A stretch of DNA of 64,000 nucleotides, taken from Thauera sp. K11. GTDB lineage: Bacteria; Pseudomonadota; Gammaproteobacteria; Burkholderiales; Rhodocyclaceae. Below, in pieces: positions 43,939 through 55,640 of this stretch. The stretch is from the NCBI RefSeq assembly GCF_002354895.1, contig NZ_CP023439.1, positions 3,224,001-3,288,000 on the forward strand, read 5' to 3'. The translations under genes were made by a program, and so were the position numbers. Below the pieces are notes generated by a model. It was not told the origin of the DNA and searched no databases. It was given only the letters and a program-made list of their open reading frames with translations. The stretch's first letter is position 1, and every line of letters starts with the position of its first letter.

Positions 43939-45261
43939 TCAGAACCAGCGCCTCACTTCGACATAGACCCGGTCGCGATCGTCGAATCGCCCGAACATCC
44001 CGGTCGGCCGGCCTTCGAAGATGTCCAGCCCCACGATGCCGCGCCAGGCCGGGGCGAATTTCCAGGTCAGCTTGGGGCGCAGCATGAGATCGTGCCGATT
44101 CAGGCTCGACGCGGCGAGAAACTCGGCCTCCATCTGATTTCCCAGATCGCGCACCACCTGGAAGGTGGCCCCGCGCTCTTCCCTGTCCACCTGCATGTCG
44201 GGATGATGGTCGTCCAGCACGCGGGCAAAGTACTGCACGTTGAAGCGCCATACGTCCTCGACCGGGATGTCGACGCCGATCGCGTAATCGAGCATGTCCG
44301 TCTTCACCACGCCGAGCCGTCCGAGCGGATCGAGGGTGTTGGTGCCGCGGCCCCGGGTATGGACGACCTCCCCCTTCAGCACGAAACTGCCGAGATCCTT
44401 GCTGAAGGTGCCGCCCACCTGGCGGATGCGGTCGTGGCGCAGTTCGAGACCGTTGGTCTCGAGGTTGAAGCTGAGCGTCGGCGAGATGTCCAGGCTGCTG
44501 TAGTAGAACGCGGAGAAATCCCAGCCGCCGATGAGGCGCGAAGCCCGCAGGCCCCAGTTGCCGTTCTCGCCGTTCCGGTCGGGCGTGCGTTCGCGCACGC
44601 GGGTGCCGGCCGGTAGCGGGTAGGGATAGAAATCGCTGCCCGGCTTGCCGATCCTGTCGTAGCTCGCCACCGGGATCCACAACGCCTCGAGGTGCGTCTC
44701 GCCCGCGTAGTACTCGGCGCGCGCCGCCCACTGGGCGATGCGCATGCTCTCGAGTTCGGGCAGGAGGAACTCCCGCATGTCGCGCGCCGAAACGACGTCG
44801 GCGAAGAAGAAGCCGACCATCTCGCCCCACACGATCTGCTGCCGGCCCAGCCGGAATTCCAGGTCGCCGGCGCCGACATCGACGTAGGCTTCGCGGATGG
44901 AGGCATCGTTGCGCTGGTTGCGGCGGACGTCGCCGGGATAGTGATTGCGCTCGAGGTCGTAGGCAGCGTCCGCATCGGCGCGCGCGGACAGCTTCCATTT
45001 CACCGTATCGTTCAGGCGCCCTCCAGCGCCCAGTTCGACGCGGGCGCGCAACTTCGACCAGTGCCCGGGGTCCGGCAGGGTATAGGCCGCGCCGAATTCC
45101 GCGGCACCGGTCAGCTTCGTGGCAGAAGCCCCGGCTCCGGGCGCGGCAGCGGGTTTGAGCAGCGCATCGATCTGCGCATCGTCCATGGCATCATCGGCCG
45201 CCGCCGCGACCGCACCCCAGCCGCACATCGCGGCCATCACGGCCGCCTTCACGAGACGCAT
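43939..45261 (-). CDS. DUF1302-type outer-membrane protein
   Basis: A 440-residue protein: signal peptide (VKAAVMAAMCGWGAVAAAA), a short acidic linker, then a beta-rich barrel. ELGAGGRLNDTVKWKLSARADADAAYDLE, REAYVDVGAGDLEFRLGRQQIVWGE, SARDMREFLLPELESMRIAQ and the closing RDRVYVEVRRWF (aromatic C-terminus) are characteristic of DUF1302 proteins. Members are often next to ABC transporters and LolA-like proteins and are thought to take part in envelope lipid or substrate transport. The ATPase gene is 13 bases upstream, so the two form an operon. Confidence 0.88.
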   Translation of the reverse strand: MRLVKAAVMAAMCGWGAVAAAADDAMDDAQIDALLKPAAAPGAGASATKLTGAAEFGAAYTLPDPGHWSKLRARVELGAGGRLNDTVKWKLSARADADAAYDLERNHYPGDVRRNQRNDASIREAYVDVGAGDLEFRLGRQQIVWGEMVGFFFADVVSARDMREFLLPELESMRIAQWAARAEYYAGETHLEALWIPVASYDRIGKPGSDFYPYPLPAGTRVRERTPDRNGENGNWGLRASRLIGGWDFSAFYYSSLDISPTLSFNLETNGLELRHDRIRQVGGTFSKDLGSFVLKGEVVHTRGRGTNTLDPLGRLGVVKTDMLDYAIGVDIPVEDVWRFNVQYFARVLDDHHPDMQVDREERGATFQVVRDLGNQMEAEFLAASSLNRHDLMLRPKLTWKFAPAWRGIVGLDIFEGRPTGMFGRFDDRDRVYVEVRRWF

Positions 45262-45274
45262 CGAAAGGAACTCC

Positions 45275-46024
45275 CTAGACTTCCGGATCGTCTTCGCCCG
45301 CGGGGCGGCGATCCTGCACGAAAATCCAGCGGTTGTCCGAACGCATGCCGAGCGCGGTGATCTGCCCGTCGGCGATGCGCACCAGACGGTCCGCCATGTT
45401 CATGACCTTGCGGTCGTGAGTGGAAAACACGAAGGTGGTGCCCGACTTGCGGTTGATCTCGCGCATCAGCCGCAGGATGCCGGTCCCGGTCTTGCTGTCC
45501 AGGTTCGCCGTGGGCTCGTCGGCGAGCACGATCTTGGAATGCGTGGCCAGCGCCCGGGCGATCGCGACCCGCTGGCGCTGGCCGCCGGAAAGCTGGTTCG
45601 GCCGGTGGTCGGCATATTTCGTCAGCCCCACCATGTCGAGGTAATAGCTGACGCGCTCGCGGCGCTCCGCCCTGGACAGCTCGCGCAGTTGCAGCAGCGG
45701 GTATTCGACGTTCTCTTCCGCCGAGAGCACCGGCAACAGGTTGAAGGTCTGGAAAATGAAGCCGATAGTACGGGCACGAAGATCGGCCAGTTGGTCGGGC
45801 GTGCGGCCGGAAACGTCGTGGCCGTCGATGATGACCTTGCCGTCGGTCGGCGTGTCGATGCAGCCGATGATGTTGAGCAGGGTCGACTTGCCGCTGCCCG
45901 ACGGCCCGGCGATGGCGAGAAACACACCGGGCTCGATCGACAGCGAGATATCGGTCAGCGCCTGCACGTCCTGATCGCCGAGGCGATAATGCTTGCTGAC
46001 ATGTTCGACCCGGACAATCGACAT
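45275..46024 (-). CDS. ABC transporter ATPase (LolD/MacB-like), no permease in window
   Basis: A 249-residue ATPase with Walker A GPSGSGKST (40-48), Q-loop FIFQTFNLLPVLSAEENVEYPL (typical of the LolD/MacB/FtsE group), signature LSGGQRQR, Walker B IVLADEPTANLDS and the H-loop STHDRKVM. Normally such ATPases pair with an FtsX-type permease, yet none is encoded here. The start MSIVRVEH at 46024 is preferred over an ATG at 46054 because the motif-rich part begins there. It is divergent from the LolA-like gene with 44 bases between, which suggests a shared promoter. Confidence 0.9.
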   Translation of the reverse strand: MSIVRVEHVSKHYRLGDQDVQALTDISLSIEPGVFLAIAGPSGSGKSTLLNIIGCIDTPTDGKVIIDGHDVSGRTPDQLADLRARTIGFIFQTFNLLPVLSAEENVEYPLLQLRELSRAERRERVSYYLDMVGLTKYADHRPNQLSGGQRQRVAIARALATHSKIVLADEPTANLDSKTGTGILRLMREINRKSGTTFVFSTHDRKVMNMADRLVRIADGQITALGMRSDNRWIFVQDRRPAGEDDPEV

Positions 46025-46068
46025 CGATGCGGCCAATTCCTGATGAAAACGCAACTAGGATAGCATTC

Positions 46069-46878
46069 ATGACCCGAAGCACACGATCCCGCCGCGCATT
46101 CCTCGCCGGCCTCGCCGGCAGCCTGTTCGTCCCCGGATTCGCGACCGGCCTCGCCCGCGCCCAGGATTCGGCCCAGACGGCAGCCGAGCCCGCCGCGGAG
46201 GTGGACGAGGCGGCGGTGCGCGCCGTGGTGCGCGCCGACGAGATCCGCTTTCCGCGCGAGAGCTTCCAGACCGAGATCCTCGTCAAGAGCAGCAGCGACG
46301 GGCAGCCGGGCGACGAGCGCAAGTTCCGCGTGCTGTCGCGCGGCAACGAGAACACGATCGTCATGACGCTGGAACCGGCCACCGACCGCGGCCAGGCACT
46401 GCTGCTGCGCGGCCGCGACCTGTGGATCTTCATGCCCAGCGTGTCGCAGCCGGTCCGCCTGTCCCTCGCCCAGCGGCTCACCGGCCAGGTGGCCAACGGC
46501 GACCTGGCGCGCGCCAACTTCGCCGGCGACTATTCGCCGCGCATCGTCGGCCGCGACACCATCAACGGCCAGCCCGCGCTGGTGATGGACCTGACGGCGG
46601 TCGATCGCGGCGTAACCTATGCGAAGGTGAAATACTGGGTGAATGAAAAGGACGGCCGCCCGGTGAAGGCGGAGTTCTACGCCCTGTCCGGCCGCCTGCT
46701 GAAAACCTGCCGCTACGAGGATTTCCGCGAGATGGCCGGCCGCGTGCGCCCGACCCGGCTGGTGATGGAGGACGCGCTGAAGAAGGGCGACGTATCGGTG
46801 CTGACCTACGACAGCATGGCCGTGCGCGACCTTCCCGAACGCATGTTCACCCGCGAATACCTGCGCAAGCTGGAGTGA
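46069..46878 (+). CDS. LolA-like outer-membrane lipoprotein-sorting protein
   Basis: A 269-residue exported protein with a signal region of Tat-like form (SRRAFLAGLAGSLFVPGFATGLARA). The mature part holds alternating beta strands as in pfam17131/LolA-like proteins: LLLRGRDLWIFMPSVSQPVRLSLAQRLTGQVANGDLARANFAGDY-type sequence, then KYWVNEKDGRPVKAEFYALSGRLLKTCRYEDF. In other genomes such proteins accompany MMPL or LolCDE-like transporters and DUF1302 proteins, as here. It probably carries a lipid or lipoprotein across the periplasm. The start at 46069 is preferred to one at 46027, since AGGA precedes it and it begins the signal sequence. Confidence 0.85.
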   Translation: MTRSTRSRRAFLAGLAGSLFVPGFATGLARAQDSAQTAAEPAAEVDEAAVRAVVRADEIRFPRESFQTEILVKSSSDGQPGDERKFRVLSRGNENTIVMTLEPATDRGQALLLRGRDLWIFMPSVSQPVRLSLAQRLTGQVANGDLARANFAGDYSPRIVGRDTINGQPALVMDLTAVDRGVTYAKVKYWVNEKDGRPVKAEFYALSGRLLKTCRYEDFREMAGRVRPTRLVMEDALKKGDVSVLTYDSMAVRDLPERMFTREYLRKLE

Positions 46879-47045
46879 CGCGGCGGCCGGTCCGTCCATC
46901 CGGGATCGGCATCCACGGCACATGGAAGGCGATCCGCACGAACCCGGCCATCACGGCCCGCACCACGGCGCGACCGGACTGAGCCGCAGCCGCGCCCGCC
47001 ATCCGCTCCCTTCGAGCCGCGCGGCCCGCGCACTCCCCGCCGGCC

Positions 47046-48412
<1,367 letters not shown>

Positions 48413-48416
<4 letters not shown>

Positions 48417-50026
48417 GGTCGGCTCCGTCCGGTGAGCACGAAATCGGCACCGGGCCCCTCGCCGTGCAGTTCCAGCTCGGCATCGTTGGCCTCGGCGAGT
48501 TCGCGGGCGATGTAGAGTCCCAGCCCGGTGCCCTTGGCGTGCGTGGTGAAGAAGGGTTCGAAAAGATGGCTGCGGGTCGCTGCGTCGATGCCGGGGCCGT
48601 CGTCGGCGACGTGCAGCGCCACGCGCCCGCCGGCCAGCGGCTCGGCGTACAGGCGCACCGAGCCGGGCTGGCCGCTGCAGTAGCGGCGCGCATTGGCGAG
48701 CAGGTTGTCGAGGATCTGGTGCAGGTGGGCGCGATCGATGCCCAGCGTGAACCCGGCGCCGATGTCCAGCGCATACACTGCACGCTCCGTCTCGTCGGTC
48801 AGCACGCGGGCGTCGATCACCTCGGCGGCGAACGCGGCCAGCGGCAGCGCCTCGGGCACGGCATGCTCGCGGCGCCCGAGCGCGAGCACGTCGCGGATCA
48901 TGCGTTCGATGCGATGCGCGTTGTCGTTGATGATGCGCGCCAGCCGCGCCTGCATGTCGGCGCGCTTTTCCTCGCACAGCAGTTCGGCCGCCTGCGTGAC
49001 GGCCGACAGCGGATTGCGGATCTCGTGCGCCATGCTGGCGGTCAGCCGCCCGAGCGCGGCGAGCTTGAGCTGCTGCATCTGGCGCTCCACGTCCTCGAAA
49101 TCGGTCAGGTAGATCAGGATTTCGCCCGTGGCGCCTCCGGCCTCGCTGCGCACCGTGCGGCAGCGCATCAGCCGCCCGGCGGGCCCCAGCCGCAGCACCC
49201 GCGGCCCCAGGCCGTCGCCGCGCGCGAGCGCCTCCTCGAACACCGGGTCGACCTCGGCCAGCAGCCGGCCTTCGAGGCGCGACACGCCGAGCAGCATCGC
49301 CGCCTGCGGATTGATCTGCAGCGCGCGGCCATCCACCCCCACCACGATCACGCCGTCGTGCATGTCGCGGATGATGCGTTCATTGACTGCCTGCTGGCGC
49401 GCCAGCGCCTGGCCGCGCTCGGCCGCCAGCAAGGCGTTGACCTGGGCGCGCAGCGCCAGCCGGCGCGACACGATGGCGATGCCGAAGAAGCCGGTGCAGA
49501 AGATGCCGACCTGCAGGAAGTCGCCCGGCTGGCCGCCCGCCGCGAAGCGCCAGGCGTTCTCGAGCAGCACCGACAGCGTCGCCAGCGCGGCGAAGAACAG
49601 CACCATGCGGCCTTCGGCCAGCAGCCCGGTGCCGGCCAGCACCACCATCATCAGCACCGGCATGCCGCTGCGGTAGCCGCCGCTCGCCCACATGATCACC
49701 GACAGGCCCAGCACGTCGGCGAGGATCAGCAGCAGGATCACCCGCTCCAGGCCGAGGCGCCGCACCGCATCGGGAAAGCCCAGCGACAGCACCGCCGCGA
49801 GGTAGCCGAAGGAGGCGATCTCGTAGGCGAACGGGTGCTCGCCGCCCAGCCCGAAACTCTGCCCGCCGCCGACGAAGATGCCCGCCAGCAGCAGACGGAA
49901 GAAATTGAAATAGCGCAGCGACAGGCGCCGCGAACGATCGACGCCCGCCCAGCCGGCCGGTCCCTCAGTCGCGCTTGCGTGGGCCGGCAAGACGATGCGC
50001 CTCGCTGCAGAAGAAACGTTCGCCAT
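48413..50026 (-). CDS. pilS: Membrane sensor histidine kinase (PilS-type)
   Basis: A 537-residue kinase with an N-terminal block of about six helices (from FFRLLLAGIFVGG to ILLLILADVLGLSVIMW and on), a PAS-like segment (IIRDMHDGVIVVGVDGRALQINPQAAMLLG), HisKA with MAHEIRNPLSAVTQA (His is the phospho-site), and HATPase with N-box DNLLANARRYC, GPGI and GTGLGLYIARELA. This matches PilS. No ATG lies right before SLRYFNFFRLL; the nearest is at 50026, giving a long N-terminus that overlaps the small upstream gene by 62 bases. The true start may be further in (TTG). Confidence 0.85.
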
Positions 50027-50213
50027 CACGCACGCCCTCGCTCTCGGGCACGTGGACGCCGCAATGGGCGCATTCGACCATGTGTTCGACCCGGCGCCGG
50101 GTCTTCCCGGCCTTCTCCCCGCCTGCCGCCCGCCCCTCGCCGGCGCGCCTGATGGCACGCCGTATCCACCAGATTCCCCACAGGGCCAACAGGAAGATCA
50201 GCAGATTGCGCAC
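49965..50213 (-). CDS. PP0621-type small membrane-anchored zinc-finger-like protein
   Basis: An 82-residue protein starting at GTG (50213). It has one N-terminal helix (NLLIFLLALWGIWWIRRA, residues 3-20) and then a cysteine cluster, CAHC (48-51) and FFCSEAH (69-73), a treble-clef-like zinc-binding pattern. Small proteins of this form (PP0621 family) often lie next to pilS in Proteobacteria. Function is unknown, perhaps redox or metal sensing. It overlaps the 5' end of the kinase gene. Confidence 0.8.
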   Translation of the reverse strand: MRNLLIFLLALWGIWWIRRAIRRAGEGRAAGGEKAGKTRRRVEHMVECAHCGVHVPESEGVRDGERFFCSEAHRLAGPRKRD

Positions 50214-50263
50214 GGCGGCGGTCGCAGCGGATGACGAGCCGCGAATGTTAGCACGCGGCCCGC

Positions 50264-51421
50264 TCACACCCGGACGAGGCGCTCGCAAGCCGCCGCCAGG
50301 GTCGCCTCGTTCTTGGCGAAGCAGAAGCGGATCACCCGTTCGTCGCGGCCGTCGGCGAAGAAGGCGGACACCGGAATCGCGGCGACGCCGACGTCGCGCG
50401 TCAGCCGGCTGCAGAATGCGGCGTCGCTCTCGTCCGAGATCGCCCCGTAGCGCGCCAACTGGAAATAGGTGCCGCGCGAGGGCAGCAGTTCGAAGCGCGA
50501 GCCTGCCAGCGCATCCCGGAAGAAGTCGCGCTTGGCCTGGTAGAAGGCCGCCAGCGCGAGATGCCGAGATCCGTCGGCCATGTAGTCGGCCAGCGCGAGT
50601 TGCACCGGCGTATTCGCCGTAAACACGTTGAACTGGTGCACCTTGCGGAACTCCGCCATCAGTTCGCGCGGCGCTACCACGTAGCCCACCTTCCAGCCAG
50701 TGATGTGGTAGGTCTTGCCGAAGCTCGACACCACGAAGCTGCGCGCCGCCAGTTCCGCATGCGCCGCGCAGCTCGCGTGGCCGGCGCCGTCGAAGACGAT
50801 GTGCTCGTACACTTCGTCCGCCACCACCACGATGCCCGTGCCGCGGGTGATGGCGGCAAGGCGGTCGAGATCGGTCGCGGACCACACGGTGGCGGTCGGG
50901 TTGTGCGGCGAGTTGATCATGATCATGCGGGTGCGCGGCCCGACGGCGGCGGCGACCGCGTCCCAGTCGGGGCGGTAGTCGGGCGCGGCCAGGCGCATGC
51001 GCACGGCGCGGCCGCCGGCCAGCTCGATCGCCGGCACGTAGGAGTCGTACACCGGCTCGAACACGATCACCTCGTCGCCGGGCCGCACGCAGGCCGTCAC
51101 CGCGGTGAACAGCGCCTGGGTGGCGCCGGCGGTCACCGTGACTTCGGATTCCACCTCGTAGGCGGTGCCGTACAGCGTCGCCACCTTGCGCACGATGGCC
51201 TCGCGCAGCGGCAGGCAACCCGCCATCGGCGCGTACTGGTTGTGGCCGGCCCGCATCCAGTGCGCCACGCGCTCGAACAGGACGTCTTCCGCATTGAAGT
51301 CCGGAAAGCCCTGCGACAGGTTGATCGCCCCGCACTCCTGCGCGAGGCGGGACATGACGGTGAAGATGGTGGTGCCGACACCGGGCAGGCGCGATTCGAT
51401 CGGGGCGGGGAAGGTCGGCAT
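50264..51421 (-). CDS. Methionine-type aminotransferase (class I/II)
   Basis: A 385-residue PLP enzyme, close in layout to YbdL-like methionine aminotransferases. It shows INLSQGFPDFNAEDVLFERVAHWM, NQYAPMAGCLPLREAI, VTAGATQALFTAV, INSPHNPTATVW, VADEVYEHIVFDG and VSSFGKTYHITGWKVGYV with the PLP lysine in SFGKT, plus RVIRFCFAKN with the substrate-carboxylate arginine. The product is 2-oxo-4-methylthiobutanoate exchange with an amino acid, the last step of methionine salvage. It is divergent from mtnA at 51613, so the two may belong to one salvage pathway. The ATG at 51421 begins the conserved N-terminus. Confidence 0.82.
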   Translation of the reverse strand: MPTFPAPIESRLPGVGTTIFTVMSRLAQECGAINLSQGFPDFNAEDVLFERVAHWMRAGHNQYAPMAGCLPLREAIVRKVATLYGTAYEVESEVTVTAGATQALFTAVTACVRPGDEVIVFEPVYDSYVPAIELAGGRAVRMRLAAPDYRPDWDAVAAAVGPRTRMIMINSPHNPTATVWSATDLDRLAAITRGTGIVVVADEVYEHIVFDGAGHASCAAHAELAARSFVVSSFGKTYHITGWKVGYVVAPRELMAEFRKVHQFNVFTANTPVQLALADYMADGSRHLALAAFYQAKRDFFRDALAGSRFELLPSRGTYFQLARYGAISDESDAAFCSRLTRDVGVAAIPVSAFFADGRDERVIRFCFAKNEATLAAACERLVRV

Positions 51422-51612
51422 GGCGGCGCTCCGGCATTCTTGGTGCGGGGAGCGCACATTCTCGCAAACCCGTGCGCTGCCGGCGACAGGGATGAATCAC
51501 TACGCGCGTCGCCCGCCGGACACCGGTGCCGGCGAAGGTTCGGGGAAGGCCCGACGGCGGACGCCACCGGCCCACGGCGGGCAGCCGCCGGCCGGCGACG
51601 GCAGTGATTAGA

Positions 51613-52712
<1,100 letters not shown>

Positions 52713-52716
<4 letters not shown>

Positions 52717-53387
52717 AGCCCGAAGACGCCGACGCGCTGCGCGCTGCGCTGCTGGAGACCGCGCGCGCGATGGCTGCCGCCCGGCTCAACGCCGGCACCG
52801 CCGGCAATGCCAGCGCACGGCTCGGCGGCGACCCGCAGGCCGACGGCCTGCTGATCACGCCGAGCGGCCTGCCGGCCGAAAGCTGCACGCCGCAGGACAT
52901 GGTCGTCGTGCGCGCCGACGGCCGCTTCGACGGCGCACTCCTGCCCTCGTCGGAATGGCAGCTGCATTGCGCCGTCTATGCCGCCTTCCCCGACGCCGGC
53001 GCCATCCTGCACGCTCACGCGCCCTTCGCCACCGCGCTGGCCTGCCAGCGCGGCGACATCCCGCCCTTCCACTACATGATCGCCCGCTTCGGCGGCGGCA
53101 CCGTGCGCTGCGCGCGCTACGCCACCTTCGGCACCCGGGCCCTGTCCGATGCCGCGGTGGCGGCGCTGCGGGGCCGCCGCGCCTGCCTGCTCGCCAACCA
53201 CGGCATGGTGGTGCACGGCCGCAACCTCGATCATGCGCTGGCGCTGGCGATCGAGTTCGAGACCCTGTGCGAACAGTATTGGCGCACCTGCCAGCTCGGC
53301 CCGCCGGTGCTGCTGTCGGACGAGGAAATGGCGGAGGTGCTCGAGCGCTTCAAGTGGTACGGGAAGCCGCTGCGGACGTCCGGCTGA
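52713..53387 (+). CDS. Class II aldolase (FucA/Ald2-type), probable 5-deoxy/methylthio-ribulose-1-phosphate aldolase
   Basis: A 224-residue zinc aldolase. The layout is FucA-like: NASAR (32-36), PSSEW with Glu81 as catalytic acid/base, HAH at His100/His102 and NHG at His163 as zinc ligands, and HYMIARFGG followed by RCARYATFGT. MtnB dehydratases share the fold but have SAE/ET rather than the PSSEW form, so an aldolase is preferred. With MtnA it would give dihydroxyacetone phosphate plus an aldehyde from 5'-deoxyadenosine or methylthioadenosine, the 'DHAP shunt' known in Rhodospirillum and pathogenic E. coli. It is coupled to mtnA by a four-base overlap. Confidence 0.8.
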
Positions 53388-53411
53388 TCCCGGCCCGCCG
53401 CAACCCCGCGT

Positions 53412-53612
53412 TCACTCCTCTTTCCCGTCGTCGTCCCCACCGGTTGCCGCATCGACGCCGGCGGCGACCGCATCGACCGCCATGCCGGTCACCGCGGCCC
53501 CGGCCTTCACCGCGGTGGCGGCGACGGTCACCGTGGCGTCGGCCACCGCGACCACCGCGCAGCCCTGCAGCAGCGCAAGGAAAAGGCCGGCGACGACCAG
53601 CCGCGGACGTAT
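53412..53612 (-). CDS. Small lipoprotein (NF038104-like) without clear start codon
   Basis: About 67 residues ending at 53412. A hydrophobic signal with lipobox (VVAGLFLALLQGC) is followed by a repetitive Ala/Val-rich body (VVAVADATVTVAATAVKAGAAVTGMAVDAVAAGVDAATGG) and an acidic tail. This is typical of the small NF038104 lipoproteins. No ATG, GTG or TTG exists in frame close before the signal; only an ATA at 53612. A palindromic repeat starts 13 bases upstream, so the original 5' end may have been displaced. Function unknown. The stated start is approximate. Confidence 0.5.
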   Translation of the reverse strand: MRPRLVVAGLFLALLQGCAVVAVADATVTVAATAVKAGAAVTGMAVDAVAAGVDAATGGDDDGKEE

Positions 53613-53624
53613 TGGACTCGCCCT

Positions 53625-53836
53625 GTCGCTACGCGACGGGGAACCGGCTTTGCACAGCCGGCCCGCTCGGGCGGCGCGAAGCAGGGCGTCGCGCAACCCC
53701 GCCGCCCTCGCACGCCCTCGGAGAGGGTAGTGCAGGGATCTTGCAGAGCACTGCTCTGCGCCCGCGGAACGGGCCGGCTGCGCAAAGCCGGCCCTGGAAC
53801 GAGCGCCCCCTTCGGGCGGCCGGGCGGCGGCGCTCA
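53625..53836. repeat. Composite palindromic intergenic repeat (long copy)
   Basis: This region between the lipoprotein and the dehydrogenase gene contains no convincing gene. Modules in order: dyad GTCGC-TAC-GCGAC (53625-53637); hairpin CCGGCT-N6-AGCCGG (53644-53661); hairpin GGGCCGGCT-N6-AGCCGGCCC (53771-53794, 9-bp perfect stem) after the sequence GCGGAACGGGCCGG; and a 25-base unit beginning GAGCGCCCCCTTCGGG (53801-53825), whose GGCGCTC end runs into the upstream gene's stop codon. The first and last modules are shared exactly with 32512-32579, and the GCGGAACGGGCCGG hairpin recurs near 59340. Confidence 0.72.
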
Positions 53837-54733
53837 CGCTGCCTCCCTGCCGCCGGCGGCCTGCTCCAGCACGTGCAGCAGGATGGAAGTGTCCTCGCGC
53901 CCCCAGCCGCTGGCCATCAGCGCATTGAGCTGCTGCCATACCTGCGCCGCCACCGGCAGCGGCACTCCCAGGCGCGAGGCGTCGTTCATCAGGATGCCGA
54001 AATCCTTGTGGTGCAGGCGGGCCTCGATGCCGGGCCGGAAGTCGCGCTTCACCATGCGTTCGCCCATCACGTCGAGCACGCGCGAGCCCGCCGAGCCGCC
54101 GGCAAGCGCATGGCGCACCGCGGCGAGGTCCAGCCCGTGGGCGGCGGCAAGCTGCATGGCCTCGGCGCAAGCCTGGATCGCCGACACCATGATCATCTGG
54201 TTGCAAGCCTTGGCCACCTGGCCCGCGCCTGCCGGCCCGATATGGACGATGCGCTTGCCCATCGCCTCGAGCAGCGGCATCACCGCCTGCAGGCTCGCCT
54301 CTTCGCCGCCGGCCATGATGGCCAGCGCGGCGTCGATCGCGCCCTGCGCACCGCCCGACACCGGCGCATCGACCCAGCCCACGCCCTGCTGCGCATAGCG
54401 GGCGGCCAGTGCGCGCGCGGTCGCCGGCGCGATGGTGCTCATGTCCACATGGATGGCGCCGGGGCGAAAGCCCGCCGCCAGCCCCTGCGCGCCGAAGGCC
54501 AGCGTTTCGACGTCGGCGCTGGCGGTGACGATGCTGACCACCACGTCGCTGCGCGCGGCCAGCGCCGCCGGCGTATCGCACACCGCCGCGCCGGCCCGCG
54601 CCAGCGGCGCCGTCGATTCCGGCCGCCGCGCCCACACCGCCAGGTCATGCCCGGCCGCCAGCAGATGGCCGGCCATCGGCGCCCCCATGGCACCGAGGCC
54701 GACGAAGCCCACCTTCATCTTTGCGCCGCTCAT
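53834..54733 (-). CDS. 3-hydroxyisobutyrate dehydrogenase-family oxidoreductase
   Basis: A 299-residue beta-hydroxyacid dehydrogenase: GFVGLGAMGAPMAGHLLAAGH (Rossmann, NADP-type), HVDMSTIAPATAR, DAPVSGGAQGAIDAALAIMAGG (substrate binding), and GAGQVAKACNQMI with the catalytic Lys. The family reduces tartronate semialdehyde or succinic semialdehyde, or oxidises 3-hydroxyisobutyrate; the sequence does not decide. The start MSGAKMK at 54733 overlaps the stop of the upstream paralogue by four bases. It ends in the palindromic repeat. Confidence 0.85.
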   Translation of the reverse strand: MSGAKMKVGFVGLGAMGAPMAGHLLAAGHDLAVWARRPESTAPLARAGAAVCDTPAALAARSDVVVSIVTASADVETLAFGAQGLAAGFRPGAIHVDMSTIAPATARALAARYAQQGVGWVDAPVSGGAQGAIDAALAIMAGGEEASLQAVMPLLEAMGKRIVHIGPAGAGQVAKACNQMIMVSAIQACAEAMQLAAAHGLDLAAVRHALAGGSAGSRVLDVMGERMVKRDFRPGIEARLHHKDFGILMNDASRLGVPLPVAAQVWQQLNALMASGWGREDTSILLHVLEQAAGGREAA

Positions 54734-55611
54734 TGCCCCGGCCCTCCACTCATGCGCTCGAGCAGCTTCAGCATCGCCACCGAGTCCTCGTCGCCGAGGC
54801 CGCTGCCGGCCATCGCGTTGAACAATTGCGCGGCCGCGGCTGCCGACGGCAGCGCGAGGCCGAGCCGGTGCGCCTCCTCCATGACGATGCGCAGGTCCTT
54901 CTGGTGCATCCATGCCTTGAAGCCGGGCCTGAAGTTGCGCTCCAGCATGCGCTGGCCGTGGTTCTCGAGGATCTTCGAATAGGCGAAGCCGCCGAGCAGC
55001 GCCTCGCGCACCCTGCCGCCATCCACGCCGCTGCTGGCCGCGAAGTTCAGCGCCTCGGCCACCGCCGCGATGCCCACGCCGGTGATGATCTGGTTGCAGG
55101 CTTTGGCCACCTGGCCGGCGCCCGCCGCGCCGATCCGCGTCACCGACCCGCCCATGGCCCCGAGCAGCGGCTTCACCATGCCGAACGCCGCCTCGTCGCC
55201 GCCCACCATGATGGTCAGCGTACCGGCGATGGCACCCGCTTCGCCGCCCGAAACCGGAGCATCGAGGGCGACGATCCCTCTTTCCCGCAGGCGCGCGGCG
55301 ATGTCCTGCGCCGCGGCGGGCGCGATCGTGCTCATGTCGATATGGACGTGGCCGGGCTTCGCGCCGTCGGCCACGCCGCCCGGACCGAGCGTGACCTGCC
55401 CGACGTCGGGCGCGTCGGCCACCATGCTGATCGTCACCGGCGCCCGGTGCGCGACTTCGGCGGCATTGGCGCAGCCGGTGGCACCGGCCTCCAGCAAGGG
55501 CTGCATCGACGCCCGGCGGCGGCTCCACACATGCACCCGGTGCCCCGCCTTCAGCAGGTTGAGTGCCATGGGACGCCCCATCAAGCCGAGTCCGATGAAT
55601 CCGACTTCCAT
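54730..55611 (-). CDS. 3-hydroxyisobutyrate dehydrogenase-family oxidoreductase (paralogue)
   Basis: A 293-residue protein with the same motif set as its neighbour: GFIGLGLMGRPMALNLLKAGH, HIDMSTIAPAAAQ, DAPVSGGEAGAIAGTLTIMVGG and GAGQVAKACNQII with the catalytic Lys. The strong matching blocks show that the tandem pair arose by duplication. The two genes form a two-gene operon. The gene is divergent from ybiB with 29 bases between, so the two promoters must be compressed or shared. Confidence 0.86.
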   Translation of the reverse strand: MEVGFIGLGLMGRPMALNLLKAGHRVHVWSRRRASMQPLLEAGATGCANAAEVAHRAPVTISMVADAPDVGQVTLGPGGVADGAKPGHVHIDMSTIAPAAAQDIAARLRERGIVALDAPVSGGEAGAIAGTLTIMVGGDEAAFGMVKPLLGAMGGSVTRIGAAGAGQVAKACNQIITGVGIAAVAEALNFAASSGVDGGRVREALLGGFAYSKILENHGQRMLERNFRPGFKAWMHQKDLRIVMEEAHRLGLALPSAAAAAQLFNAMAGSGLGDEDSVAMLKLLERMSGGPGQ

Positions 55612-55640
55612 TTACGCCGTCCTCCTTGAATAATCGCGCG

